Source: Chalciporus piperatus (lineage: Eukaryota; Basidiomycota; Agaricomycetes; Boletales; Boletaceae). From it: a DNA stretch of 64,000 nt. Made by a program: the position numbers and the translations under genes. Where the stretch lies: assembly GCA_038093975.1 (NCBI GenBank), contig JBBPTG010000065.1, positions 62,001-126,000 of the forward strand, written 5' to 3'. The notes under the pieces were generated by a model, which made no database searches, had not been told where the DNA came from, and saw nothing but the letters and a program-made list of their open reading frames with translations. How positions within the stretch are numbered: the stretch's first letter is position 1; each line of letters opens with the position of its first letter. Of this stretch, positions 11,624 through 23,100 are shown one piece after another.

Positions 11624-13880
11624 TCAAATCGAGATATGATACAATATGGCATTACGGATATACATCGCGCGATAGCTGTGGAGGACCGATAGCGAACAAA
11701 CACAAACACAAGGACGAAATAGCGATGAATCATTTTTTCCCACCTTCAACACTGGAAGGTTCATTCCTGTAGCATGAGTGGTTGTCAATCTCTGTCCAAA
11801 AAGAGTCAAACTTGAATGACAGAAAGCATCGACGCACTCTTCGTGGGTACCGACAGCCAGGTGTCCCCCAGCCGGCGTTACTCTGCTTCTACTTCCCTCG
11901 ATCGGGTCCAACTCAGTGTCGTTTGTGGACGGATCAGTCCGCCAGAACGAGTGGTTTCTCAACTCCGCTAGTTGCCGGTCTACTTCGTGACTGACGTCAC
12001 GCCTCGTATAAGGTCTCATCCGATACTCTCGAAGGTTCAGTACAAGCCGTTGTCCAACGACGGATAATAAAGGGAACAGGAATCTGTGTGCAGGATTGAG
12101 TCAACGGTGGGATTGACCAGGAAAATCTGGTAGCTCACGCTAGCTGGAGAAGACTTCGGGGATCCTGTTTAATACCTAGATCAGAGAGCTCTTTGAGAAT
12201 TGCATGTATGCTGCCTTACCTCCGGAAACATGAGCCTGCCAAATTCCTCTCGTATCAGCAGACGGTCGAAATTTCAAAGAAAAGAGCTCACCAGCTGAAG
12301 ACGCCAGTCGCGTCATTGAGTATGCATACCTGCCCGAAGATGGGAATGGAACTCCAGCAACGGGAAGAAATCTGGGCGACTTACAATGTAAAATAGAATG
12401 CCTGATTGAGAGTCAGTCTACGTTGTAGTGGTGGTAAGGAGATTGTTCTCACCATCTCTACTCAGAATACGCAGTAGTGGTGAATGCCGGAGTTCTGGAG
12501 TTTCCTTGTGGAGACGGTAAAGACTATGAACCAGGAGAGCGAACACAAACGTGTCCTGTAACAATCTGGAATATCAATCAGACCAAAATATGCTGATCCC
12601 GATTATGATCGACTCACGCTATGAGAAATGATGGCCACTGCAAAGCAAGCAAGATGGCTTTAGTCTCAGCTCACCAACTGTATGAGATAGGTTCAAACTC
12701 ACACCCGCTTCTGCATCACGTGTGCAACGATCGTGAATAACATCAGACTGACTGATATATTGGCTTACTGGATGAAAACACCACGCAGACTCCGGTTTCC
12801 TCCAGGAAAACGAAAAGAGAAGCTGACACGGTAACGTTAGGTCTATCCATAGAACGCACGGTCATGCCACGCACCAAGGTCGACGCTCGTCATGCTATAA
12901 ACGCTTAGTGAAAGGATCGCCAATATGTAAACAACGTAGAGAGAAATCAAGAAAATAGCAACAGAGCGCTTGCATCCACAGATGGCCCAGACACGCAGCA
13001 GAACAAGTACTGTACTCGAACATCACAATGAGACAATCCGATACATAGGCCATGAACTTACTATGCATCAATTGTGGCGAGAGAACCGCGAAAAAGACCT
13101 CGAAGAACAGAAGCACCGAACAAAACTGGTAGATGGTCAGCGATTGGCTTGGAGATACTGGAAGTGGAGAGAGAACCTTAGTTGACCCGTGACTCAAAAT
13201 GCCCAATTCATGGAGTCCGAGGAATGATTGTCCAATCAGGTTTCCGTAGCGGTGGAGTAGAAAGACTGCATTTATTGGACTCCATGGGGCGTTCCAGACA
13301 TGCTCTACCTTTTGGCTCGTCTCAGACCGTGTTCTAAGAGAGGAGAAAGAAGTGCTTACTTCGCTGGAGAGTGTCAAGAGATAATCGTAAATGAGAAAGG
13401 AGCAGCCTGAAATCACAAACAACCTGTCCTCATGATCGACCTGGGGGAGAACTGCGGTAGTGTGACACTTACTGTTGGGACCGCAACTCGCTCAAGAATT
13501 GCGCCGGAACCGACATCTTGAACGGCGAAGGCGAGGCTAATCTAGGGTGGCGAGCATCAACGCAAGTTCCGCGCTCTATATACTGTAGCTCGTTACGGAG
13601 CAAGGAACCTACAATTTGTCCTTCACTTCCATCTATCGACCATGCCTGTGAAAACTTGACTGGGGATGCCGCCTTTTGGTTAAATTATTTGGTCATCTCC
13701 TGCCAACCTCCTGCATGTGAGTATCTCAGGGTGATTGCAAGAACGGATATCGCACGGCATACTAGTGACATAGTTGGAACTTGATGGACACTGTAGTCAG
13801 TAGTTTCACCTCAACTGAACTCAAAGTTTAAATCAGCAAAATGTCAACAGTGGAGTCCTCAGGGTGGGCAGGACTGGGGG
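11440..13880 (-). repeat. Segmental duplication unit A
   Basis: This stretch matches 15770-18205 in direct orientation and about 26090-28370 inverted. It covers promoter, exons, introns and 3' flank of the DUF6533 gene, so it arose by DNA duplication, not retroposition. Intron sequences remain alignable by eye, which implies a fairly recent event. Confidence 0.75.
11624..13516 (-). CDS. DUF6533 seven-helix membrane protein, copy A
   Basis: Exons follow the intact copy D: 13473-13516 (ATG at 13516), 13360-13423, 13177-13308, 13062-13125, 12875-13009, 12769-12822, 12703-12710 (8 nt), 12618-12637, 12453-12565 and then from 12401, all in phase. The protein starts MSVPAQFLSEL, followed by the DUF6533 core LFVISGCSFLIYDYLLTLSS and WSPINAVFLLHRYGNLIGQ. 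Several hydrophobic helices follow, then VVGQRLVLNLREY and a Ser/Thr-rich tail with a stop at 11624. The exons between 12400 and 12090 are not settled, because two readings keep the frame. DUF6533 proteins are orphan multi-pass proteins expanded in Agaricomycetes; receptor-like in topology, ligand unknown. Copy B lies 4.3 kb upstream in the same orientation. Confidence 0.7.
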
Positions 13881-15046
13881 CGTTTGAGTGAGGACGTCCG
13901 AGGTATTGATAGTGGGAGAGTATGTCGTGTGGGGAGCCTACAGTATTGAAAACAATATGGCCGACTGGGAAAGCATGAGGATTTGGGCGAAAGCCCAAAG
14001 GGCTTTCCAGCCCGAAACACTGCTCTAATAGGCTCTAACGTTGATATCGATGGGGTTTGGACGAGCTGCGATTAGCACTTTTCCTGATGTGACTCTGTGG
14101 ATCAAGTTGGCGAGAAATCTCGCAAGCTTGCGTGTTGCGTGTGATTTTTTCGTCACCCCGACCCCCTAGCTGTTTGCCACTTCCTTTCTCCACTCACCTC
14201 CACTCACCCGTTCCCAGCCCAAAACACAAACATTACGAGTTTCCCCACCCACTCGCACTACGCCACTCGAAGACACTCACGGTTCCCATCAAATTTTACA
14301 ACATCGCTGCTCTCGAGGCAACGACAGCTCGCTTACAGTTTTGAGCCCGCTGATGGTCGTGTCTGACCCTCAGGTTGCCCAAAGACCCTTATCAGGAATG
14401 CCGGAAGCCCAGGTCCTCTCGCACCCAACCCAGCCCTCACCGCACTCACTCATACACCTTGAGTCTATTTCTCGGACCTTGTTACAGTTCGTTCATCAAG
14501 AACCCTAGGACGTCTCGGTATTACCCTCATCGTTTCTGCGATCGAGGCACACTCTTGGGCAGAGTTCGGAGAGAGCGTGTCTTTTGTGTGTGCCGATCCG
14601 CGACGAAGCCAGCACTAATATCACTGCATGGTTCGACGTTGTCGTCAAGTTTATCCAAGATGCGTTCGACGCTGGCGAGAAGCACAAAGTACTCGCGAGT
14701 GTCATGATATACGTGTATCGTCTTCGTCGGATATATTGAAGACATGTCAACTGGTTCACTGCTACCAAGGCGTGTCCCAGCCTCCTACACCACCCGCTCA
14801 GCCCACTGTCACCTGCCTCTCTTTGTGCATCAAGCACCAACTTGAACCTTTGTCTGCTCACCCTCATCGCCATTGTATCTCGACGTCTTTCCACCCCGCC
14901 CGCTCCATCCGTGCGCTTGAACCAGATACCCAACACCTGTCTCATAGGTGTGGATGTGTTCTTCAAATTGTTGTTACTTTTGAATACTCCAGTGTATTAG
15001 GTAGTTGCAATTGAATCCGATTTTCTCCGTCAACATCTTCGAGTCG
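13881..15046. other. Interval between duplicated units
   Basis: No gene is recognised. A short plus-strand frame near 14590-14745 looks protein-like (AWFDVVVKFIQDAFDAGEKH) but has no known family; it could be a leftover of the Copia element behind it. Around 13985-14020 a small inverted repeat (GGGCGAAAGCCC...GGGCTTTCCAGCCC) is visible. Confidence 0.3.
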
Positions 15047-15385
15047 CGATGTCGTCATCGACCACTCCGCCTTCCTCGCTACGGCCACCAGGTCCCTTGA
15101 CGGTCGTAAACAGGCTCCAAAAACCTTAGCAGAGGCACGGGCATCGCCCGAGGTAGCTCAGTGGGAGAGTGCCATGCAAGAGGAGCTTGCCTCGCTCAAT
15201 GAAAAAGGTACAACTGGTGTCCTCACCCCCCTTCCTGGAAGGAAAGCTGTTGGGTCTAAATGGGTATTTAGTACCTACAAATACGGCGAAGTTCTTCGCT
15301 ACAAATCCTGACTCGTCGCTCAGGGATTCTCACAAGTTGAGGGCCTCGACTACAATGAAACCTTCGCGCCCATTGCCAAGTATGA
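15047..15385 (+). mobile_element. Ty1/Copia reverse-transcriptase fragment
   Basis: One plus-strand frame carries the start of the Copia reverse-transcriptase domain (RVT_2). It runs PKTLAEARASPEVAQWESAM, then EELASLNEKGTTGVLTPLPG, KAVGSKWVFSTYKYGEVLRY and LVAQGFSQVEGLDYNETFAP. An in-frame TGA at 15309-15311 falls where an Arg or Ala codon is usual. The match stops shortly after TFAPIAK. No LTRs, integrase or RNase H were found near by, so this is a short dead remnant. Confidence 0.85.
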
Positions 15386-15738
15386 TATATGATACCGCAA
15401 GAATTCTATTTGCCATGGTTCAAAGTCACAGTACAATAGTAGTTCAGGTTCCATTGATAGTTGCTGGACATTGCCTGTGGATTGGAATACAGTACGTGCT
15501 TCATCTCGGTCTTCGTCTTCGCTTCACCTTCAAAGCACTTGACCGCAGTACATTCATTTACCATCTCGGGCACTCCCTACCTGATCATCCACGGTGGCCT
15601 CACCCCGTGCGTTGGATGTGCAGCCTGGACTGAATGTGAAGCAGGAAGTGTTGGTTTACTATCCGCAGCGGCCCACGACGCGGCAAGGAGCTCTACGATG
15701 GATCACTCCAGAGTAACATTGCCAGGAGATTGATTCGA
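15386..15738. other. Flank of the Copia remnant
   Basis: No recognisable coding. The plus-strand frame continuing to about 15633 has no match to the next Copia reverse-transcriptase motifs; homology to duplication unit A starts near 15770. Confidence 0.3.
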
Positions 15739-17825
15739 TCAATGGGTGGGTTTATGACACTGCGTTCTTGAATCGAGATGGGTAGGAGTGACTTCGTTGT
15801 CGTCGCGAGTTTTGGAGTGTGCAATGCCGGTAGGGGACGACAAGTTTTTCGAGGAGGACCAATACGATATCGTCGATACCATCGGGGGTTCAACCTCAGG
15901 TGTCGGCGAATAGAGCGCCGGGCGTGTGTTTCTATGAGTCAAGTCGGGATATGATACGATATGAACATTACAGATATACATTGCGCGATAGCTGTGGAGG
16001 ACCGATAGCGAAAAAACACAAACACAAGAACGAAATGGCGATGAATCATATTTGCCCACCTTCAACACCGAAAGGTCCATTCCTGTAGCACAAGTGGTCA
16101 ATCTCTGTCCAAAAAGAGTCAAACTTGAATGACAGAAAGCATCGACGCACTCTTCGTGGGTACCGACAGCCAGGTGTCCCCCAGCCGGCGTTACTCTGCT
16201 TCTACTTCCCTCGATCGGGTCCAACTCAGTGTCGTTTGTGGACGGATCAGTCCGCCAGAACGAGCGGTTTCTCAACTCCGCTAGTTGCCGGTCTACTTCG
16301 TGACTGACGTCACGCCTCGTATAAGGTCTCATCCGATACTCTCGAAGATTCAGTACAAGCCGTTGTCCAACGACGGACAATAAAGGGAATGGGATTCTGT
16401 GTCCAGGATTGAGTCAACGGTGGATTTGGCCAAGAAAATCTGGTAGCTCACGTTAGCTCGAGAAGACTTCGGGGATCCTGTTTAATGCCTAGATCAGAGA
16501 GCTCTTGGAGAACTGCATGTATGTTCCCTTACCTCCGGAAACATGAGCCTGCCAAATTCCTCTCGTATCAGTTGACAATCGAAATTTCGAGAGAAAGGAG
16601 CTCACCAGCAGAAGATTCCAGTCGCGTCATTGAGCATGCATATCTGCCCGAAGATGGGAATGGACCTCCGGATGAAATCTGGGCGACTTACAATGTAAAA
16701 TAGAGTGCCTGATTGAGAGTGAGTCTACGCTGTAGTGGTGGGAAGGAAATTGTTCTCGCCATCTCTAATCAGAATATGCATTAGGGGTGAATGGCGGAGT
16801 TGTGGAGAGTCCTTGTGGAGATGGTAAAGACTATAGACCATCAGAGCGAACACAAACGTGTCCTGCACCATTCTAGAATATCAAATATCAGTCAGACCAA
16901 AGTATGCTGATTCCGATTATGATCGACTCGCGCTACGAAGAACATTGGCCACTGCAAAGCAATCTTTTAGTCTCAGCTCACCAACTAAATGAGATAGGTG
17001 CGATCTTACAGCTGATTCTGCATAACGCGTGCAACGATCGTGAACAACATCAGAACAGACCGATGATTTGGCTTACTTGATCCATACACCACGCATACTC
17101 CAGTTTCCTCCAGGTACATAAAGACATTGGCTGACATGGTGATGTTAGGTCTATCTCCATAGAGAACACGATCATGCCACGCACCAAGGTCAACGCCCGT
17201 CAGGCTTGAAAGGCTTAGTGAAAGGATCGCCACCATGTAGACAACGTAGAGAGAAATTAAGGAAATAGCGACAGGGCGTTTGCATCCACAGATGGCCCAG
17301 ACACGCAGCAGGACAAGTACTGTACTCGAACATCACAAAGAGACAATCCGATACACAGGCCATGAACTTACTATGTATCAACTGTGGCGAAAGAGGCGTG
17401 AAAAGGGTCTGGAAGTACAGAAACGCCGAACAAAACTGTTGGACGTTAGTGATTGACCTGGAGATACTGGAACAGGAAAGAGAACCTTAGTTGACCCGTG
17501 ACTCAAAACGCCCAAGTCAGCGAGTACCATGAATGATTGTCCAATCAAGTTTCCATAGCGATGGAGTAGAAACATTGCATTTATTGGACTCCATCCGACG
17601 TTCCAGATATGCTCTACCTTTTGGATCGTCTCAGACCGTGCTCCAAGGGAGGAGAAAGAAGTGCTCACTTCGCTAGAGAGTGTCAAAACATAGTCGTAAA
17701 TCAGAAAGGAGCAGCCTGAAACCGCAAGCAACCTGTCCTCATGATCAACCCGGGGGAAAACTGCGGCAGCGTGACACTTACTGTCGGGTCCCCAACTCGC
17801 CCAAGAATTGCGCCGGAACCGACAT
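15739..17825 (-). CDS. DUF6533 seven-helix membrane protein, copy B
   Basis: Second direct copy of the DUF6533 gene, ATG at 17825 (MSVPAQFLGELG). It keeps the exon plan of copy A, including the 8-nt exon (AATCAGCT) and the core LLAVSGCSFLIYDYVLTLSS and HIWNVGWSPINAMFLLHRYG. Two splice donors that are GT in copies A and C are GC here: after the 20-nt exon (near 16932) and after the 113-nt exon (near 16760). The exon after the second one is also shortened relative to A and C. The stop of copy A is not kept, so the last frame runs on to 15739. It may still be expressed through GC-AG splicing, or be early in decay. Confidence 0.55.
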
Positions 17826-18205
17826 CTTGAACGGCGAAGGCGAGGTTAATCCACGTCCGGTGGGTGGCAAGGATCAACGCAAGTTTCGCGCGCTATATAC
17901 TATAAATCATTACGGAGCAAGGCACCTACAACTTTTTATCCTTCATTTCCATTTATCGTGCCTGTGGAAACTCGACTCAGATGCCGCCCCAATGCCGCCT
18001 TTTTGGTTAAATTATATGGTCACTGCATCTCCTGCCAATCTCTTGCATGTAGGTATCTCAGGGTAGAGTCGCTTCCCTTGTGATTGCGAGAACAGTGGAC
18101 ATGCGTGAATTTGAAGTCAGTCAGGAGTTTCACCTCAACTGAGCTCAATGTTCAAATCGGCAAAATGTTATGATTGTCAACAGTGGCGTCCTCAGCCGGG
18201 CAGCC
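15770..18205 (-). repeat. Segmental duplication unit B
   Basis: Direct duplicate of 11440-13880, offset about 4.3 kb. Its 3' edge lies close to the Copia remnant, and its 5' edge ends in the sequence shared around GGCAAAATGT...TCAACAGTGG. Confidence 0.75.
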
Positions 18206-18278
18206 CACTACAGTTGATTCCGAAAACGATGGCCCGACTTGGAAAGTTGTGCTTCAAAATTCACATTGGTGGGCGAAC

Positions 18279-18306
18279 GACTCCCTCGTTTCTTAACGAG
18301 GGAGTC
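18279..18306. other. Perfect 12-bp hairpin
   Basis: GACTCCCTCGTT, a TCTT loop and AACGAGGGAGTC form a perfect 12-bp stem between the DUF6533 copy B promoter and the 3' end of the pyridoxal kinase gene. Its role is unknown; it could be a remnant of an inverted-repeat element. Confidence 0.6.
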
Positions 18307-18521
18307 TTCGAATTTGCACGCGTGAATCTTATAAATAGGATCTACTTTGCCCGCCGTCAATACGCTGCCAATGCACAAACCTAGGAGGCTAAAACAGTGG
18401 TTGGGTTGTTGCCAAGTGGGGAAAGGAAGTGGTGGTATTACCAACATGCCAAAAAAAACCAAAAAGAAAACAGCCCTCTAGGTCAATCAAGATTAAATAT
18501 ATAATATGTAGTAAGCTCGAT

Positions 18522-19958
18522 CTAGTCCTCCCAGAATCTCTCCCACACACCCATCTTTGTCACACCGTCCCACTCATTACGCCGAAATATACCCTGCCCC
18601 TGTATAATTCGTAACTCCCTACCCTTCATTCTCCTAGTTTTCCTTTCCGGCTCGCGCGCGTCTAGCTCGTCATCCGTGGAAGGGAGAGATAATTTCGATG
18701 CAGATTCGTCCGTGAGTGTCAGGATGGCGTGAGTTTTGGAGAGAGCATGAGACGCAGCGTGTTCGAGAGGCGAGGCTTGTTTTAGAAGATCGAAAGGCGG
18801 CGCAGAAAGAAGGTTAGGTGGGGTATTAAAGTGACCAAGGAGAAGGGCTGAGAATAGATCTCCCACGCCAGTGAAGTAACCAGGTGTACACTCCACACAA
18901 GCGGCGTAGACAGTGGACAAAGACCCTCCCTCAAGGTCGCGGTTACCATTAACGGAGGATGCTATGCATAGGAGGTACGATGGCTGTCCATCAGTCTCTC
19001 CATTGCTGGGTTTCGTGGGGAGAAGGTAGGGTGGGAAAGAGGTAGAGATTTTTTTCAAGGGGATGGAAGAGATGACTACGTTAGGAACTTGGTATGTCGT
19101 GTGTAATTTTCTGAGAGCAGCTCGAAGCGAAATCTGGTCAGTGAGCGTCTCGTTGGTGAGTACTCTGACGGACCGGTCAACATAGATGGATTGGGAAAGA
19201 CTTTAGCTAAAGGCACGTACTCGACCTCAAACCAGTTCGGAGTGATGATGGTCGCCAATGGGAGCACCTGACGGTATACTGATATACAGTTTTCTGCCAC
19301 ATAAAGTTGTCCGGAGTCACCAAGGACAGCTAAAGTTGAGGGGTCACTTCCGTACGCTACTTGGAGACCATCGAGTTACTCACGGTCCAAGAGGTATATG
19401 AGATCTGGGTTGGCCGCTCTGAGCTTCTTGACCAGCTTGTGAACTGATTCAAGCGACTCTGCATTGGGAATATATCCGGTCAGCAGGCGATTTGGCACGA
19501 GCACACCGGATTGCTGCATCAAGTCGAAGATACGAGTCAGCTCCTCCGCGCTCGCTCTACTCCCTCCAAAGCGATCATATCCTATAGATGAGACAGATTG
19601 GTTGTCTGTTGCACGCGCAAACGCCTAGAATACACTCACCGGAGTGATTTGAAAAGTTGACCGTGTTCACGACCTAAGATATCATGCTAATTAGTAGGGC
19701 ATCGTAAATGCTGGATCACAGGGCAATATTGATTGGCTTACATCGACATCATATCCCATACATTGAAGGGGGAAAACGGCTGCCTTTCCGCCCACATAAC
19801 CAAACGCAACATGAGATTGTATGCTTAAGATCCGATGACTTGCAGCAGCTGGATGAGCAAAGCTTAGTTAAATGCGATATACAAACACACCTTGGGGCAA
19901 CTGTTGATATATGTGTTCCATTTTGTTCGTGCTCAGCACGGTGTTGCATGATGGTCAT
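18522..19958 (-). CDS. Pyridoxal kinase
   Basis: Six exons (19891-19958, 19742-19838, 19640-19673, 19384-19581, 19221-19329, 18522-19164) give 382 residues with all phases matching. The enzyme phosphorylates pyridoxal, pyridoxine and pyridoxamine with ATP in the vitamin B6 salvage pathway in the cytosol (yeast BUD16 family, ribokinase superfamily). Diagnostic stretches are [54 protein letters not shown] and [20 protein letters not shown]. The anion-hole and catalytic motif is [17 protein letters not shown] (catalytic Asp near residue 271). A Lys/Arg-rich stretch near the C terminus is extra compared with bacterial PdxK. The start codon lies 166 bp from the start of the divergent START gene. 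Confidence 0.93.
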
Positions 19959-20124
19959 TGTAAAAGCAAGATCATGTTACCTGGAGTTGCCGGCGCCTTA
20001 ATATTACCGATTAGGAAATTGAAGTGTCAGCTCTCCACGCTGCTCCCCCTGCCATTTGTTGGAGTGGCCAATACAAGGAAACTTCAGGAAGGAGCCTGCT
20101 GTGTCGAGGACGTGCAGCCAAGTC
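19959..20124. promoter_or_regulatory. Shared divergent promoter region
   Basis: Only 166 bp separate the start codons of the pyridoxal kinase gene (minus) and the START-domain gene (plus), so both 5' UTRs and core promoters must share this spacer. No TATA box stands out. Confidence 0.6.
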
Positions 20125-23100
20125 ATGTCAGACGGTACAAGGTCAGTAACTCATTTACTAACCATCATCTGCAACCAAAGCTCAACGTCGACATCAACAT
20201 TGTCACAGGCTCCGTGAAACGTGGGCTGATGCACTCGGAGCTGCAGAGAACAACTTTCGCCAGTTGCTCACTTCATACAACTCCGGCGATTGGAAACATG
20301 TACCTCTTGCCTCAGATGCCCCGACACCGCCCAAGGGAAAGTCCAAGGTATCCGCCAACCCCGAGCTGACAGATGTTGTCGTACACCGCAAGACAACAAA
20401 ATCTGGCGAGAACGTGTACAGAGTGGTTCTTGACCTACCCGCCTTGGATGAATCGACCCGCCTTGACGCTTGGAAAGCAGCCCTCGCGACTCCAGAAGTT
20501 AGACAGGAATGGGACCCTTCAGTCGAGGGTGCTCACCTCGTCGAGATGTTTGACCATCGAACACGAATATCGAAGACCCAGTTCACCCTTGGGTGGCCAG
20601 CCAAGTATGTTGCCCGTCTGTCTGATATGCCGATTCGGGTTATTAATTGCTACAAACAGTCCGAGGGACGCGGTCACGATTTCTAGGTTACACCAGGATG
20701 CTTCGACGATCATTGATGTCACGACTTCCTTGCCCCGTTCTGCGGACGAACCTGCGTATCTCAGACCTTCTCCTCCTTATGTTAGGTCACACGTGGAACG
20801 TATGTCCTGCTTTTTATAATCATGGCTGAGGATCTAACACGTAACATAGTATTCGCTTGGTGCATCCAACTCATTCAACCCACATCCTCCTCCTCCTCCT
20901 CCTCCTCTCCGTCTGATGCACTGAGAAAGCGCCTTTCGGTCGTTATTCCACGCCTCCGCGTAATGTGCTTTTGGAAACACGACCTTCGGGCTGTATGGAA
21001 CTTCGGTTCTACGGCCACTGTCTGTCAACAACTTTGCACCATGGCGTTGGGCCTGTACAAGGTTGTCAAACAGCGCGGATCAAAGATTCCGATGCTAGCC
21101 GGGTATGGATATGGGGTCGGGGTTGAAAAGGCCAAGTTCCAGCTCGACAGACAGGCTTTGACTGTTGAGTATCTAGTGCACCTCGAAGAAGATACCATCG
21201 ATGAGAGCGGGAGCAGTATTCAGAATCTTGACGAACTCCGTGAACACCGAAGACTCACTCGATCGATCGAGTTCCTCTTACCCGCTTCCGAAGGCTGGGA
21301 CGTCCAAGTCACCACCAAAGCGTCTTCGGAGAGAGTCGAAAAGCTTCCTTGGACACCGATAGCCATACGCAGTAAACCTCCCCCTACTGCAGGAAGTTTA
21401 GCGAAGCCACTCGAACTGACCATCTTCCGTGTTTCGCACGTCTCGCTCCCTGATCCGCATTCCGTCCTCAAAGTCCGCGTAACCATCGAGCTCTCTGGTC
21501 CCTCGAGCGGAATCAGACTCAATGGTCTTCCCCAACCAATCCAAGCGGTCGAAGAGCGCGACCCTGGTTCATTCTCCGCAGTTCAACCACAGCTCCTTCA
21601 AGACGCTTCGAGCACGGCAGGCGCGAGTTTCCAGTCATCATCGTCTGTGAGCTCCGTTGGGACTATTGGGTCTGGTGGCCCTCCAATTCGAGCACAGTCA
21701 TCGAAGGAGGTTCCTGAGAGATCAGCAATTGCAGAGAAATCCATCTTGTCGAGAGTGAAACGGAGTTATATCTACTTCTCTTCATTATTGCAGGAGCCAG
21801 AGGCCAAATGGAAACGGAGTGAGTATTATTTGTTACTCGCAATGCCTTGGATTGACATTGGGTTTAGCTACGGAAGCAAGAGGTGTATCAGTGACCCAAC
21901 TAGACTCAATCGATCCAACACTTGTGGTTTACCGGGCTGAGGCAACTTTTGTCGGACTGGGACTTTGGGATCTATATGGTGCACTTGTCTCCCCCGGGGC
22001 GCGTGCGTTCTGGGACAAGCAATACGACGATGCAATTCTTCTAGAAGATGTCACCGAACTCACTGAACTTTGGCACTTCAAAACCAAACCCGCATGGCCT
22101 GTTTTGTATGTTTCCCGCTACTTTTCACTCCTACTTGCTCTGTTCTGATTATACTGATGGTTCTCACAGCGGACGAGATACCGTTCTCCTGAAGACAGTC
22201 TATAAGTCACCAACGACAATTCATGTATTCTCATTCTCTGCGGACGACCCATACCTCTTCCCCTCGATTCCACCACTGGACCCCTCGTTTATCCGTGCCC
22301 AAGTGGATCTGCAGGGCTGGGCTATCGAGGCACTATCGCCGTCTACGACCCAACTCACGTTACTCGAACAATCTGATCCCAAAGGATGGTCGAACAAAGC
22401 ATCAACGATACCTACACAAATGGTCAGTGCCGTTGCAGGTGTAGGTGATTTCGTGATCAAGTGTGGGGGACCACCTGTTGTGACGAGGTTGGCTGGGGCC
22501 AGGGCACTTGAGATGCGCTATGATCACGAGAAAGGGATGTTCAGGGTTGCGTATGAAGGTTCTGAGGGGAGAAAAGGATGCTTAAATGGGGTTAATGGGG
22601 CTAACGGAACCATGACGGCGAGTCCGGCTCCCGGCAATGGGGAAGAAGGCGCAACTTCCAACAACTCGACGGAAACTACGCCAACTACGACGACAACGTC
22701 GGTACACACCATCGAGTGCGAGATACGATGCGATTTGGACACTTGGGCTTCGTCCTTCGACATCGTGGTTGACCCGCCACCTCAATCCGTGACTGCACTT
22801 CGGCGGCACCGCCTCTCTTCACTCGGTGGAGGCCTCTGGCTCACCCTCACCCACGACGCGTTGTTTTCAGCCGATGAACGCTTGCTGGCGATTGTAAAAC
22901 GCGGCCCTATGAGCTCGGCCAAGGATAAGGGCGTGGTGATGGTCAATGGGGCACGCGTGCCCGTCGATGTGGAAGAACTCCCAGAGACTGAGATCAAGGC
23001 CCTCAGCAAGCGGAAACGCGTTAGGCCTGCGCGTATCCCCCTCGATCAACCTCCTGTCGTCGGCGCCATCCGTCGCCGTCGTGCCGAATGGGACGCAGAC

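Noticed and set aside
15149..15175. tRNA-like A box (GGTAGCTCAGTGGGAGAG)
   Set aside because: It lies inside the Copia reverse-transcriptase frame (EVAQWESAM). No B box or cloverleaf follows at the right distance.
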